In this document: one piece after another, positions 1-9,210 of the stretch
Numbering within the stretch: the stretch's first letter is position 1
How the letters are laid out: every line of letters begins with the position of its first letter
Source of the DNA: Whitmania pigra
Taxonomy: Eukaryota; Annelida; Clitellata; Hirudinida; Haemopidae
Direction of reading: 5' to 3'
Assembly: GCA_021613335.1 (NCBI GenBank)
Contig: JAJTWR010000132.1
Location: forward strand, 124,001-188,000
Length of the DNA: 64,000 bases
Translations under genes and position numbers: made by a program
The notes under the pieces: model-generated
Told to the model about the DNA's origin: nothing
The model's database searches: none
Seen by the model: only the letters and a program-made list of their open reading frames with translations

Positions 1-989
1 GTATGATAGTAAAATTTATTACGCTCAAATTTCCCGGAACAAACACGCAAGAAAGCAATCCGGTCGCGGTGCTTGGGGTCTAAATTAGCATGAATTTTAA
101 AAACAAAACCGCTAAAATTTTTCTCTTCAACTTTTACATCTCTTTGCTCTGCTTGGTGGCGTTTTGGGCTGGGAGCAATATCAATGAAGGTATCTAACAA
201 TTCTTTTATCCCAAAATTGTTGATGGCGCTCCCAAAGAAAACAAGCGCCGCCAATCCGTCTGTATAAAGCGATTTGTCTAATTTTCCATAAATGCCGTCT
301 ACTAATTCTATCTCGTCTTTTAAGGTTTTTATTTCGGTATCTTTCAAATAATTTAATAGCGCGGGATCGGCAAGGTTGTTAACCGCAACCACGCTTTCGG
401 TTACTTTAAACTTATCGGGCTTAAACAGGTTTAGGTGGCGATTAAAAATGCTGTATACGCCTTTAAAGGTATGTCCTTGTCCAATTGGCCAACTTAAAGG
501 GCATAAGCTAATGTTTAATTTGCTTTCTATTTCATCTAACAAATCAAAAGGCTCTTTGCCTTGTCGATCCATTTTATTGACGAAGATGATTACCGGCGTA
601 TTTCTCATCCGGCAAACAGACATCAATTTTTCGGTTTGCTCTTCCACGCCTTTTACACAATCTACTACTAAAATAACGCTGTCTACAGCAGACAAAGTTC
701 GGTAGGTATCTTCTGCAAAGTCTTTATGTCCGGGAGTATCCAGAATATTTATTCTTTTGCCTTTATATTCAAAACCCATTACCGATGTAGCAACCGAAAT
801 ACCGCGTTGCTTTTCAATTTCCATAAAATCTGAAGCGTTGCTTTGGCTGGCTTTGTTGCGCTTGACGGCTCCGGCAGTGTTAATTGCTCCGCCAAAAAGT
901 AAAAACTTTTCTGTTAATGTGGTTTTTCCTGCGTCGGGATGGCTAATAACGGCAAAGGTTTTACGTTTTTCTATCTCTGGATTAAGCAT
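1..989 (-). CDS. prfC: Peptide chain release factor 3 (RF-3), 3' end cut by window edge
   Basis: This translational GTPase recycles RF1/RF2 from the ribosome after peptide release. The frame is open from an ATG at 989 to the window edge, so only about the first 330 residues are present. It begins [21 protein letters not shown] and shows the G1 P-loop (HPDAGKTT), G3 (DTPGHKDF) and G4 (NKMD) motifs of elongation-factor-type GTPases. The RF-3-specific regions ([36 protein letters not shown]) separate it from EF-G and LepA. Domain II starts before the edge. It is divergent from the RsmI-like gene. Seen: motifs and start. Known: the RF-3 role. Confidence 0.95.
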   Translation of the reverse strand, partial: MLNPEIEKRKTFAVISHPDAGKTTLTEKFLLFGGAINTAGAVKRNKASQSNASDFMEIEKQRGISVATSVMGFEYKGKRINILDTPGHKDFAEDTYRTLSAVDSVILVVDCVKGVEEQTEKLMSVCRMRNTPVIIFVNKMDRQGKEPFDLLDEIESKLNISLCPLSWPIGQGHTFKGVYSIFNRHLNLFKPDKFKVTESVVAVNNLADPALLNYLKDTEIKTLKDEIELVDGIYGKLDKSLYTDGLAALVFFGSAINNFGIKELLDTFIDIAPSPKRHQAEQRDVKVEEKNFSGFVFKIHANLDPKHRDRIAFLRVCSGKFERNKFYYH

Positions 990-1099
990 GGCATTTTATC
1001 GTTTTTGAGCTTGCAAAGTTAAACTTAAAAACCATTTTATTCATAAGACAGCCAAAAGCGCCATAACCGTGTTCGCTCGTTGTAAACTGTAAATTATGG

Positions 1100-1131
1100 T
1101 TGTGTATTTCTGTTATTAAAGGTTATTTTTG
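1100..1131 (+). promoter_or_regulatory. Bacteroidota-type promoter of the RsmI-like gene
   Basis: TTG at 1100-1102 is followed after 21 bases by TATTTTTG at 1124-1131, matching the TTTG-N19..21-TAnnTTTG consensus. Only four bases separate the box from the ATG at 1136, so transcription probably starts at or next to the start codon and the mRNA would be leaderless. This argues against the in-frame upstream start at 1100. Confidence 0.6.
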
Positions 1132-1135
1132 TTTA

Positions 1136-1849
1136 ATGACACAAAGCGGAACCCTTTTTCTTATTCCGGTGCCTTTAGCAGATAATGCGGCTCACAAATC
1201 CTACACGCTTTTTTTAAAAGAAACGGTAAACAGCATTAAAACATATATTGTTGAAAACGAAAAAACGGCGCGTAAATTTTTAAAAGAGGCAGAAATACAG
1301 ATTCCGCAGAGAGAATTAAAACTGTATAATTATGGCAAACACAAGCCCGAAGGAGCAAAAGCAGATTATTTTAAAGAGTTAATACAAGGTGAAGATGTTG
1401 GTTTAATGAGCGAAGCAGGATGCCCGGGCGTGGCCGACCCCGGCGCGGATATTGTAGCCGAAGCTCATCAAAAAAACATCAAAGTGGTACCATTGGTAGG
1501 GCCAAACTCAATAATACAAGCCATTATGGCTTCGGGGTTTAGCGGGCAAAACTTTACATTTCACGGTTACTTGCCTGTTAATAAAAACGATCGCATAAAA
1601 AGATTGAAAGATTTAGAACAAAAATCTTTGCGTTATAAACAAACGCAACTGTTTATGGAAACCCCTTTTAGAAATAATCAGTTGTTAAACGATATTCTTA
1701 AAACATGTTACCCAAACACCTTGCTTTGCCTGGCAAGTAATATTAACGATTCCGATGAATTTATTAAAACACAAACAATAGCAAATTGGAAAAAAAACTA
1801 CCCCGATTTACATAAAAAACCTACTATTTTCTTAATTTATAGCGCTTAG
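1136..1849 (+). CDS. RsmI-like SAM-dependent (tetrapyrrole methylase family) methyltransferase
   Basis: A 237-residue protein of the tetrapyrrole-methylase fold. The segment SEAGCPGVADPGADIV corresponds to the RsmI motif S-(D/E)-AG-x-P-x-x-x-DPG, and VPLVGPNSIIQAIMASG matches the following GPSA-type SAM-binding loop. RsmI methylates the ribose of C1402 in 16S rRNA. This shorter form (RsmI is usually about 280 residues) is common in Bacteroidota, and whether it targets the same nucleotide is inferred. The ATG at 1136 was chosen because the family begins just before LFLIPVPL and because the promoter box ends at 1131. Its stop overlaps the stop of the convergent gene at 1846 within TTAG. Confidence 0.85.
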   Translation: MTQSGTLFLIPVPLADNAAHKSYTLFLKETVNSIKTYIVENEKTARKFLKEAEIQIPQRELKLYNYGKHKPEGAKADYFKELIQGEDVGLMSEAGCPGVADPGADIVAEAHQKNIKVVPLVGPNSIIQAIMASGFSGQNFTFHGYLPVNKNDRIKRLKDLEQKSLRYKQTQLFMETPFRNNQLLNDILKTCYPNTLLCLASNINDSDEFIKTQTIANWKKNYPDLHKKPTIFLIYSA

Positions 1850-2301
1850 TAGGTTTCGCTATCGGCAGGAATGCCATAATCGGTAAATATCAATTCCTTT
1901 TTGTCAGACTTCTTTTTTTCCTTTGAAATAAAGATAGATATTAAGCAATTCAAAAAATCGTTTATAACGCTAAAGCTAAGCTTTTGGCCTAATTTTTTTG
2001 CGGCAAAAGCGGTTATTGTCTTGGTAAAAAACCCCGAATTACGGAATAATGTTTTATTAATTAATACGGGTAATATTAAAGACATTATCCAACCGGTTAA
2101 ATTTGTTTTTTCATCAAAAAAAATCAATCTGCTTGGTGTAGCATATTTTTTCAGGAGATTTAATACAGAAAACCGGTTAATATAGGTTTGTACATTTTCT
2201 TTTAAGAGAACCTCTTGATACTCGTAGCTTTGTTTTAGAAAGGCAAGTTCTTGCCTCAACTGCGATAAATTTTTGATACGCTTATTTTTCCTCGTCTTCA
2301 T
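1846..2301 (-). CDS. Hypothetical protein at the end of the YtxH/holin-like operon
   Basis: A 151-residue protein of unknown function. It has a basic N-terminus (MKTRKNKRIKNLSQLRQEL), a short helical stretch and a central hydrophobic run (WIMSLILPVLIN), so it may be membrane-associated, and it ends in a charged tail. It overlaps the upstream holin-like gene by 20 bases and forms the third gene of a ytxH-holin-hypothetical operon, an arrangement found across Bacteroidota. No catalytic motif is visible. Its function in envelope stress or membrane maintenance is inferred from its neighbours only. Confidence 0.75.
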   Translation of the reverse strand: MKTRKNKRIKNLSQLRQELAFLKQSYEYQEVLLKENVQTYINRFSVLNLLKKYATPSRLIFFDEKTNLTGWIMSLILPVLINKTLFRNSGFFTKTITAFAAKKLGQKLSFSVINDFLNCLISIFISKEKKKSDKKELIFTDYGIPADSETY

Positions 2302-2659
2302 CGTTTACTTTGTCGAAATATTTTCTGATAAACAGATTAATCAACAAGCGTTCCAGGTACCTGTTTTTGATTAAAAAGATGATGGTGGAAAGTAAAAAAT
2401 AGATGATAGCAATATAGCCAAACCCTTTCACATAGCTGCCAAAAACGGCAGACAAGTAAAGACCTAAGGTTACTGAACCAAACAAAAACGCCAGCACAAA
2501 ACAAAAGACAACGCTTGCGCCGGTAATAAAATAGGCAAATAACCTTGAAGCCTTTTCTATATACGATAATTTGGTATATTGTATTCTGGTTTCGACATAC
2601 GCTTTTGCTTCGGACAAAAGATCTTCCAATTCTTTTTCTTTTTTATCTTCCATTATCAA
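2282..2659 (-). CDS. Holin-like (phage_holin superfamily III / DUF1469) membrane protein
   Basis: A 125-residue protein with a charged N-terminal helix (EDKKEKELEDLLSEAKAYVE), two hydrophobic transmembrane stretches (about 40-70 and 75-100) and a charged C-terminus. This layout is that of the actinobacteriophage-holin III-like family that accompanies YtxH genes in Bacteroidota. These chromosomal members are not lysis genes, and their exact role is unknown. The start could be Met1 or Met3. It lies 13 bases after ytxH and overlaps the next gene. Confidence 0.8.
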   Translation of the reverse strand: MIMEDKKEKELEDLLSEAKAYVETRIQYTKLSYIEKASRLFAYFITGASVVFCFVLAFLFGSVTLGLYLSAVFGSYVKGFGYIAIIYFLLSTIIFLIKNRYLERLLINLFIRKYFDKVNDEDEEK

Positions 2660-2672
2660 ACTCTGGAAAAAC

Positions 2673-2930
2673 TTATATGTGTTCTGTCTCAGAAGAGTAT
2701 TCTTCCTCAGAATTTTTAAATTTAGATTTGATAGAATTTACTACTTTGTCTTTTATGCCGGAAAGGTTTTCTGCGGCTTTGTCTTTTATGGCATCGCCAA
2801 AATCTTTTAAAGATTGATTAAGTTTGTCTCTGGTTTCGCTGCCCTTATTGGGAGCAAATAAAATGCCTAAAACAGCTCCTGCAGCCAAACCGGCCAACAA
2901 AGCAACTATTACTTTTGAGTTATCTTTCAT
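2673..2930 (-). CDS. YtxH domain-containing (general-stress type) protein
   Basis: An 85-residue protein with the YtxH signature: a short N-terminus, a glycine/alanine-rich transmembrane helix (VIVALLAGLAAGAVLGILFAP), the conserved NKGSETRDKL turn, then an amphipathic lysine-rich helix. YtxH proteins are linked to general stress responses in Gram-positives and are abundant in Bacteroidota, with unknown biochemical role. It is the first gene of a three-gene operon. The 208 bases upstream are very AT-rich and carry a 14-bp palindrome (AAACAAATTTGTTT) about 30 bases before the start, which could be regulatory. Confidence 0.88.
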   Translation of the reverse strand: MKDNSKVIVALLAGLAAGAVLGILFAPNKGSETRDKLNQSLKDFGDAIKDKAAENLSGIKDKVVNSIKSKFKNSEEEYSSETEHI

Positions 2931-3138
2931 AATGCTAATAAAATTAATTAAACAAATTTGTTTAGGTAAACAATTATCAATACAAATATGATTTTAATTT
3001 AAATATAAAACTCTTTTTTGCAAAAATTGTTTTTCTGTCATAAAGAATAGATGAGTTTTATCACAAAAAATTATTTTTTGGATTTTATTTTTATACTTAA
3101 AAAATCATATAAGAGTTACGTAAATGTTGCTTAAAGGA

Positions 3139-3915
3139 TTATTGCCCGATGTATTTAGGTTTTCTTTTTTCCAAAAAAGCGGCTACTCCTTCTTTAAAAT
3201 CCGTTGTTGAAAAACAATGGCTGAATGCTTTTATTTCGGTTTCGAAACCGGTGGTTGTATCGGCAGCATTAATGGCTTTCAGCGCGGCCTCTACGGCCAA
3301 TGGGGCCCGGTTTTTTACTTTTTCTAAGATGCTTTCGGCCTTTGCCAATAGTTCTGAAGGGGTTGTAATGTGATTAACCAAGCCTATTTTTTCTGCCTGG
3401 CTTGCATCAATCATGTCGGCTGTAATAATCATTTCTATTGCTTTGCCCTTGCCAACAAGTTTGGTTAAACGTTGTGTGCCGCCATAACCCGGAATTAAGC
3501 CTAACGTAACTTCGGGCAGTCCGAGTTTTGCATGGATAGAAGCAACTCTAATATGACAAGCCAATGCCAATTCTAACCCGCCGCCCAAAGCAAAACCATT
3601 AATGGCCGCAATTACCGGTTTTGAGAGGTTTTCAATTACGTTGAAAACTTTTTGCTGCCCGGTTCTTGCCAGCTCTTCGCCTTCTCGGGCGTTAAAACGA
3701 CTAAATTCTGCAATATCGGCCCCCGCTACAAAGGCTTTTTCTCCGCTGCCGGTAATAATAAGCCCTTTAATTTTGGGGTTGGTATTTGCAGTTGAAACAA
3801 CAACGCTCAACTCCGATAAAACTTGTTGGTTTAATGCATTTAGCTTTTCGGGTCTGTTTATGGTAATGTATAAAATTTCGTTGCGTTCTTCAACCAAAAT
3901 TTGTTCATAAGTCAT
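3139..3915 (-). CDS. Enoyl-CoA hydratase/isomerase (crotonase family)
   Basis: A 258-residue crotonase, the usual family length. Residues near 62-72 (GSGEKAFVAGADIAEF) form the oxyanion-hole and CoA-binding loop, and FALGGGLELALACH with the following LGLPEVTLGLIPGYGGTQRL carries the second oxyanion-hole glycine and the catalytic Glu pair of hydratases. It hydrates trans-2-enoyl-CoA in fatty-acid or amino-acid catabolism; the exact substrate cannot be read from sequence. The C-terminal FKEGVAAFLEKRKPKY is typical. It is a single gene divergent from glnS. Confidence 0.92.
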   Translation of the reverse strand: MTYEQILVEERNEILYITINRPEKLNALNQQVLSELSVVVSTANTNPKIKGLIITGSGEKAFVAGADIAEFSRFNAREGEELARTGQQKVFNVIENLSKPVIAAINGFALGGGLELALACHIRVASIHAKLGLPEVTLGLIPGYGGTQRLTKLVGKGKAIEMIITADMIDASQAEKIGLVNHITTPSELLAKAESILEKVKNRAPLAVEAALKAINAADTTTGFETEIKAFSHCFSTTDFKEGVAAFLEKRKPKYIGQ

Positions 3916-3993
3916 CTTCTAAATTTTTTTATTGTAAAAATAGGGATTTTCTGCTTTTATCTTTCATTTCTTTAAAACAACTTTATATCTTAT

Positions 3994-4001
3994 TAACTTT
4001 G
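3994..4001 (+). promoter_or_regulatory. Candidate -7 box of glnS
   Basis: TAACTTTG matches TAnnTTTG and lies 21 bases before the glnS ATG. No clear TTTG-type -33 element sits at the expected distance, so this is a weaker promoter call. Confidence 0.4.
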
Positions 4002-4022
4002 AAACCTTAAAATTACCGATAT

Positions 4023-5675
4023 ATGAGCGAAATAAAGTCATTAAACTTTATTGAAGAGATAATAGAAAATGATTTAAAGAGCGGGAAATACAAAACCTTG
4101 GTTACCCGTTTTCCGCCGGAGCCGAACGGCTATTTGCATATTGGCCATGCCAAAGCTATCTGTTTAAATTTTGGGCTTACTCAAAAATACGGAGGATATA
4201 CTAATTTGCGGTTTGACGATACCAACCCGATAACCGAAAAAACGGAGTATGTAAACAGTCAGCAAGAAGATATTAAATGGTTGGGATTTCAATGGAAAAA
4301 TGAGCGGTATGCCTCCGATTATTTTGAGCAGTTGCATCATTACGCCGTGAAATTGATTAAAGATGGTTTGGCTTATGTAGATCACAGTACGGCTGATGAA
4401 ATTGCAGAACAAAAAGGCACGCCAACCGCTCCAGGGCTTAACTCTAAATACAGAAACCGAAACGTAGAAGAAAATCTGGCTTTGTTTGCCCAAATGAAAA
4501 ACGGCGATTTTGAAGACGGTCATTGTACTTTAAGAGCGAAAATAGATATGACCAGCCCTAATATGTTAATGCGGGATCCAATTATTTATAGAATTAAACA
4601 TGCATACCATCATCGTACGGGTAATGCTTGGTGTATTTACCCAATGTATGATTTTGCCCATGGGCAAAGCGATAGTATCGAAAACATTACGCATTCTATT
4701 TGTACCCTGGAATATGTTTCGCATAGAGAATTGTACGATTGGTTTATCGAAAAACTGGGTATTTTCCCATCAAAACAATACGAATTTGCCCGATTAAACC
4801 TTACTTATACCGTTATGAGTAAACGGAAACTATTACAATTGGTTAATCAGGGATTTGTTAGAGGTTGGGATGACCCTCGGATGCCTACTATCAGCGGTTT
4901 GCGTAGACGGGGTTACACCCCTGAAAGTGTGCGTGAATTTTGCGAGCGTATAGGCGTTGCTAAAAGAGAAAATTTAATTGAGTTGGGTTTATTGGAATTT
5001 TGTATACGCGAAGATTTAAACAAAAAAGCCGATCGTGTAATGGCCGTTTTAGATCCGATTAAACTCGTTATTACCAACTATCCCAAAGAGAGAGAAGAAA
5101 TTCTTATTGGAGAAAATAATCCCGAAGCGGAAGATAAAGGCGGCACAAGAGAAATTCCGTTTGGCAAAGAGCTTTGGATTGAGCGGGAAGATTTTATGGA
5201 AAAACCGGCAAAAAAATGGTTTCGTTTGGCTCCGGGAGCAATGGTTCGTTTAAAATTTGCTTACATTGTAAAGTGTGAAAACTTTATTAGAGATGAAAGC
5301 GGAAATATAACCGAAGTGCGGTGCGTTTATATTCCCGAATCAAAAAGCGGGAACGACGCAAGCGGTATACGCGTAAAAGGAACTATCCATTGGGTTAGCG
5401 TTAAACACGCAAAAATTGCCGAAGTTAGACTGTACGACAAACTGTTTACAGTTGAATCTCCGGATGCCGAAGAAGGCGATTTTAAAGAATACTTAAACCC
5501 AAAAAGTATAGAAGTGTTGGATAAAGTTTATATCGAACCGCATTTAGGGCATGCAAAAACCGCCGCCGCTTATCAGTTTATCAGAAAAGGATATTTTTGC
5601 GCAGATAAAGACAGCACAGAGCAAAAGGCAGTGTTTAACAGGGTTGTAACTTTGAAAGACAGTTGGAAAGGTTAA
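4023..5675 (+). CDS. glnS: Glutaminyl-tRNA synthetase
   Basis: Class I aminoacyl-tRNA synthetase charging tRNA-Gln. The 550-residue length fits GlnRS. PPEPNGYLHIGHAKA carries the HIGH motif (residues 39-42), and VMSKRK at 264-269 is the GlnRS form of the KMSKS loop. The region FDDTNPITEKTEYVNSQQEDI is diagnostic for GlnRS over GluRS. The C-terminal half is the two-barrel anticodon-binding region. With GlnRS present, the organism need not depend on the transamidation route for Gln-tRNA. Convergent with the unknown lipoprotein gene. Confidence 0.97.
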   Translation: MSEIKSLNFIEEIIENDLKSGKYKTLVTRFPPEPNGYLHIGHAKAICLNFGLTQKYGGYTNLRFDDTNPITEKTEYVNSQQEDIKWLGFQWKNERYASDYFEQLHHYAVKLIKDGLAYVDHSTADEIAEQKGTPTAPGLNSKYRNRNVEENLALFAQMKNGDFEDGHCTLRAKIDMTSPNMLMRDPIIYRIKHAYHHRTGNAWCIYPMYDFAHGQSDSIENITHSICTLEYVSHRELYDWFIEKLGIFPSKQYEFARLNLTYTVMSKRKLLQLVNQGFVRGWDDPRMPTISGLRRRGYTPESVREFCERIGVAKRENLIELGLLEFCIREDLNKKADRVMAVLDPIKLVITNYPKEREEILIGENNPEAEDKGGTREIPFGKELWIEREDFMEKPAKKWFRLAPGAMVRLKFAYIVKCENFIRDESGNITEVRCVYIPESKSGNDASGIRVKGTIHWVSVKHAKIAEVRLYDKLFTVESPDAEEGDFKEYLNPKSIEVLDKVYIEPHLGHAKTAAAYQFIRKGYFCADKDSTEQKAVFNRVVTLKDSWKG

Positions 5676-5711
5676 AAAAAACGGTTCGGGGGTTTAAGGC
5701 CCTGAACCGTC
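5673..5711 (-). terminator. Rho-independent terminator of the SusCD operon
   Basis: An inverted repeat at 5681-5710 (ACGGTTC-type arms with a GGG/CCC core and one mismatch) is followed on the minus strand by eight T residues. It lies just beyond the stop of the last lipoprotein gene at 5729. The opposite strand has no comparable T tract, so it mainly serves the minus-strand operon. Confidence 0.8.
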
Positions 5712-5728
5712 TTAATTAAAAAACCTGT

Positions 5729-6775
5729 TTATTTTACTAAAATCTCAACGGGAATGCTATTATTAAAACCCTTTACAGAAGGATTGTAGGCGATAAATTT
5801 GGCTAGCACAGTACCTGCGGCCGGTTTGGGGTCGCTTATTTTATAGGTTGCCTCAATTGCTTTTAGGGCCGTTAAACCTTTGAATTCGGGGTGTTCTGTT
5901 TCGGTCGCTTTTACAACAAAGTTCAGGTTCTTGTTTAGATTGTCGTACGATTCAATGAATTTATTCTTGATATGAGCTACCGTTTCTCCGGCTATTATTT
6001 TTCCGTTTACTTTAATTTCTGATGCAAACGATAACTTTTCTATAATATTTAGCGCATTAACGTGCGGCACAATAGAAGTTGAGGCAACCGGTTTTAAGAT
6101 GGCTACTCTGTTTGGTTGCGAATAATAACTCGTCATTACTATACTGTCTCTGTTGTAAGAGTTAATTAGAAAATCAAAGTCAAAATTTTTTGTACGTTTC
6201 AAATCAGATAAGAAGCTATTGCTAAGAAAAGTTAACGAAGAGTTGAAATCTCCTTGAACGTCAAAAGTATTAGGGGCTTCTGTAATTTCAATCTGCTTTA
6301 GCGGGCCAATTGATTTAACAGGAAAGTATTTTTGACAGCGATCTAAAAAAGATTTATTTTGCGGATTACTAATTAGATAAAAGCGAAGCAGGGCGTCGTC
6401 TATACCGGAAAAAGCACCAATTAAGGAATTGATAACACGGAGGTCTTCAGGCGTAGTAAAAATTAATTTAGCTAGATTTAACTCTTCTATAAGCGTAAGC
6501 GTTACATGTTCTATCTTATAAAGAATTACGGTTTTATCCTTTTTAAAATCAAACCCTACTTTAAAAGTTAAGACGTTTTTGTCCAGTTTTTGGGTAATCC
6601 AAACAGAATCATTAGTTAGATAATCTATAATTTGGTTATTATAAAACTGGCGCCTTGGCGTGCCTTCCGGAACGGTGTTGTTTAATGCTTTTTGGCAGGA
6701 ACTAAGCAGAAACAGCAAGGAAGCGCCCCCCCCCAAATATTTTATATATGCTAAAGCTTTCATTTTGTATTTCAT
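5729..6775 (-). CDS. Unknown lipoprotein of the SusCD locus
   Basis: A 348-residue predicted lipoprotein: a hydrophobic signal followed by LLFLLSSC with the lipidated cysteine at 27. The rest shows no recognised catalytic motif. The start could be Met1 or Met5. It is the last gene of the sigma/anti-sigma-SusC-SusD-metallopeptidase operon, 11 bases after the peptidase. In similar Bacteroidota loci this slot is often filled by surface lipoproteins of unknown function that may help bind the substrate; that role is inferred from context only. Confidence 0.75.
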   Translation of the reverse strand: MKYKMKALAYIKYLGGGASLLFLLSSCQKALNNTVPEGTPRRQFYNNQIIDYLTNDSVWITQKLDKNVLTFKVGFDFKKDKTVILYKIEHVTLTLIEELNLAKLIFTTPEDLRVINSLIGAFSGIDDALLRFYLISNPQNKSFLDRCQKYFPVKSIGPLKQIEITEAPNTFDVQGDFNSSLTFLSNSFLSDLKRTKNFDFDFLINSYNRDSIVMTSYYSQPNRVAILKPVASTSIVPHVNALNIIEKLSFASEIKVNGKIIAGETVAHIKNKFIESYDNLNKNLNFVVKATETEHPEFKGLTALKAIEATYKISDPKPAAGTVLAKFIAYNPSVKGFNNSIPVEILVK

Positions 6776-6786
6776 AAATTATTTAG

Positions 6787-7749
6787 TTATTCTTCATATT
6801 TTTTTTTGATGGCAATTAAACGGTCTTTTACCTCCTGGGTTTGCAGGTATTCTCTTAATTTGTTTAAGTCTAAACCTAAATTTTTATAAAAGGTAAGAAC
6901 ATAATAATACTTTTTAGTTGTTTCAGGGCTTTTTAAATAGATATCCTTTATTACCTCCGGCGTTTTCCAAACAATAATTTGTACGTAAGTGGCAAAATCT
7001 TCCATTTCATTTTGCATCCCGTAAGGAATAAAAAAACCTTTTTGGTATGCCTCGGAGGAAAGAATTCTCGTATAAGCGTTGGTTCCTTTTAAATAGTTTT
7101 TTACAGCAGCCAAAGCAAAAACAATCGGAATATCATTTCTTACATTAACATAATGCGTATATTCATGATACAAAAAGCCAATTAAGCCGGCTTCGTTCGG
7201 AAAACTGAATGTTGCCTTTTCATAAATCATATTTAAAAAAGCATCGTCTGCATCTTTTTTCTCGGCCGTATTTTTTTTTCTTAAGGCTTCTCCAAAATTG
7301 GTTAGCCCTCCTAATGTTAACCTATTGGGCTGTATATTTCCGGCTTGGCTAACGGTACTTTCTCCAAAGGCTTCTGATCCGCCGTAGTTAATACCGTTAC
7401 CAATCAAGTAAATAGTTAGCGGGGTTTGATTTTTTACAAAAGAACCCTTATCAGCTACTTTGGCCAAGGCTTTATAAAACAACTCTTCCATAATTTCCAT
7501 ATAAGGAAGTACGTCTTTTTCGTTGGCTGGGTCGGCAATTGCATTTCGCGCAAAAACGTTTCTGTCCCACTTGTATTCAAATAATACATTGTATTTTTCA
7601 AAAAACTCTTTTTGTTTTTGGCCCAGCGGGGTATTCGCAAAAGTAATGGGGGGTTCTATTTCTGCGTTAATTGCTTCTTCTTTTTTTTTGCAAGAAAAAA
7701 GGATAAAAAAACTTAGTAAAGCAAAGCTTATTTTTAAATTTCTTTCCAT
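6787..7749 (-). CDS. Putative zinc metallopeptidase lipoprotein (HExxH; Peptidase_Mx1-like)
   Basis: A 320-residue lipoprotein (lipobox ending FILFSC, Cys20). FLYHEYTHYVN gives a zincin HExxH motif with His195, Glu196 and His199. Putative zinc-binding metallopeptidases of this type are regularly encoded next to SusC/SusD pairs in Bacteroidota. The likely job is cleaving a protein or peptide substrate at the cell surface (inferred). The start at 7749 was chosen over 7779 because it directly follows the SusD stop (TAACATG) and gives a clean lipoprotein signal, whereas the longer form would overlap SusD by 29 bases. The third zinc ligand was not assigned. Confidence 0.78.
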   Translation of the reverse strand: MERNLKISFALLSFFILFSCKKKEEAINAEIEPPITFANTPLGQKQKEFFEKYNVLFEYKWDRNVFARNAIADPANEKDVLPYMEIMEELFYKALAKVADKGSFVKNQTPLTIYLIGNGINYGGSEAFGESTVSQAGNIQPNRLTLGGLTNFGEALRKKNTAEKKDADDAFLNMIYEKATFSFPNEAGLIGFLYHEYTHYVNVRNDIPIVFALAAVKNYLKGTNAYTRILSSEAYQKGFFIPYGMQNEMEDFATYVQIIVWKTPEVIKDIYLKSPETTKKYYYVLTFYKNLGLDLNKLREYLQTQEVKDRLIAIKKKYEE

Positions 7750-7750
7750 G

Positions 7751-9208
7751 TTATATTTCTTTGTTAAACTGTATTTCATCTAAAGGGAGTTTAATTACGT
7801 AATCTTCGGGGTTTTCGCCGCTTATCGTAAATTTTGTTCCATTATATTCGTGCGTTATCGGAATTTGGTATCTTTTCAGGTCAAACCATCTCATTCCTTC
7901 GGCAAAAAACCGGGCACGCTTCAGTATTAAAATAAGTCCGATGCCAGCTTCTTTACTGCTAATGTTGTTTAGAAAGGTTTTTAAACGGGTTTCAATAGCA
8001 GAGTTAAAATTAAGCGTATTTATTATGGTTGTTAAATCAGCCTTTACGCTTTCATTAAACATGCCGTTTTCTTGTATAACGGCCTCTGCTTTATTAAAAA
8101 GCGCTTCATCAACCGTAATAAGCGGCATATTCATGTTTCTTCTTGCTAGTGAGGCGAAATAATAAATCTTGAGAGGAATAATGTCTTCGAAAAGGGGGCT
8201 GGATAGAATAAATTCATTATTATTGCCTAGAAACTGTCTATGCGGATAAGGATAATAACCCGAGAAAAAATAGGCAAGCAATTGATAGGTGTTATTACCC
8301 ATCATCAGGAAGGCGCTGTTGGCAGGGTCAAAATAAGACCTGCTGTATAAACTTAAATCGTTATTACTTTGAGCTCTTAGCGACTTTATATCTAAAGGAA
8401 GCCTGTCGGCTTGCAAAGCCATGTCTGCATATTCAATTGTTTTTTTCCATTCTTTTTTATATAAATAAAATCTTGATAAAAAACCGTAGACAGCTCTTTT
8501 GCTGAAATAGAAATTGCTGCTGAAAAAAGCGTTTTTTTCGTCCATTAACTTAAGGGCATTAAGCATGTCTTCTTCTATTTTATCGTACATAAAAGCAACA
8601 GTTTGGCGCGGACGGTTTACAATAGCGGAGGAAATATATTCGCCAAAGTAAGGAACGGCTAAATCTTTTGCAGCAGTGGCCTTGTCGTATTGTTTGCCAA
8701 ACAAATTGGTAAGCATAAAATTGCAATAGGCTTTAATAGCCAAAGCATGAGCAATTACATTGTTGATTTTGGTAATATCTCCTCCTTGGCTTTTTAATTT
8801 GTCGGCCCGTGAGATTAATAAATTAGCATTGTGAATTTTATAATAGTAGCGGAGAAAAGCCAAATTGGGATTCATCCCTGATGAAAGCATCTCGAATTGG
8901 TTAAAGCTATGCTTGGTGATAGCTAAGGTATAAATGGGGCGCAGTTTTTCTGAAGCATCCCTAACTACGTGCCCTGCGATATCTTTATATGAATAATCAT
9001 CAGACATTAAATCGGTAAAATGATGGTCTGAGCCGGGCTCTAAGGCAATAATAGCCTTTTCAAGATCCTTTAACTGATCAACCGACACGCGATTGTCAAT
9101 GGGTTCATTTAAAAACTTCTTGCATGAACTTAACGAACATATAAGCGTCATTAACATCAAAGCAAGGGTTAAAAATGGGCGAATTGTTTTAAATAATATA
9201 ATCTTCAT
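7751..9208 (-). CDS. SusD/RagB family nutrient-binding outer-membrane lipoprotein
   Basis: A 485-residue lipoprotein (signal ending SLSSC, Cys29, then KKFLNEPID, the usual SusD mature N-terminus). Two family regions are visible: an N-terminal helical TPR-like part (IHNANLLISRADKL, VIAHALAIKAYCNFMLTNLFG) and the C-terminal segment with FFAEGMRWFDLKRYQIPI, a hallmark of SusD proteins (RxxEGxRWFDL). SusD caps the SusC channel and captures substrate. The start lies two bases after the SusC stop, so the two are translationally linked. The substrate is unknown, but the neighbouring peptidase and the absence of glycoside hydrolases point to peptide or protein. Confidence 0.93.
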   Translation of the reverse strand: MKIILFKTIRPFLTLALMLMTLICSLSSCKKFLNEPIDNRVSVDQLKDLEKAIIALEPGSDHHFTDLMSDDYSYKDIAGHVVRDASEKLRPIYTLAITKHSFNQFEMLSSGMNPNLAFLRYYYKIHNANLLISRADKLKSQGGDITKINNVIAHALAIKAYCNFMLTNLFGKQYDKATAAKDLAVPYFGEYISSAIVNRPRQTVAFMYDKIEEDMLNALKLMDEKNAFFSSNFYFSKRAVYGFLSRFYLYKKEWKKTIEYADMALQADRLPLDIKSLRAQSNNDLSLYSRSYFDPANSAFLMMGNNTYQLLAYFFSGYYPYPHRQFLGNNNEFILSSPLFEDIIPLKIYYFASLARRNMNMPLITVDEALFNKAEAVIQENGMFNESVKADLTTIINTLNFNSAIETRLKTFLNNISSKEAGIGLILILKRARFFAEGMRWFDLKRYQIPITHEYNGTKFTISGENPEDYVIKLPLDEIQFNKEI

Positions 9209-9210
9209 AA

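Noticed and set aside
376..1008. Plus-strand frames over the first kilobase
   Set aside because: The minus strand carries the intact prfC reading with all GTPase motifs.
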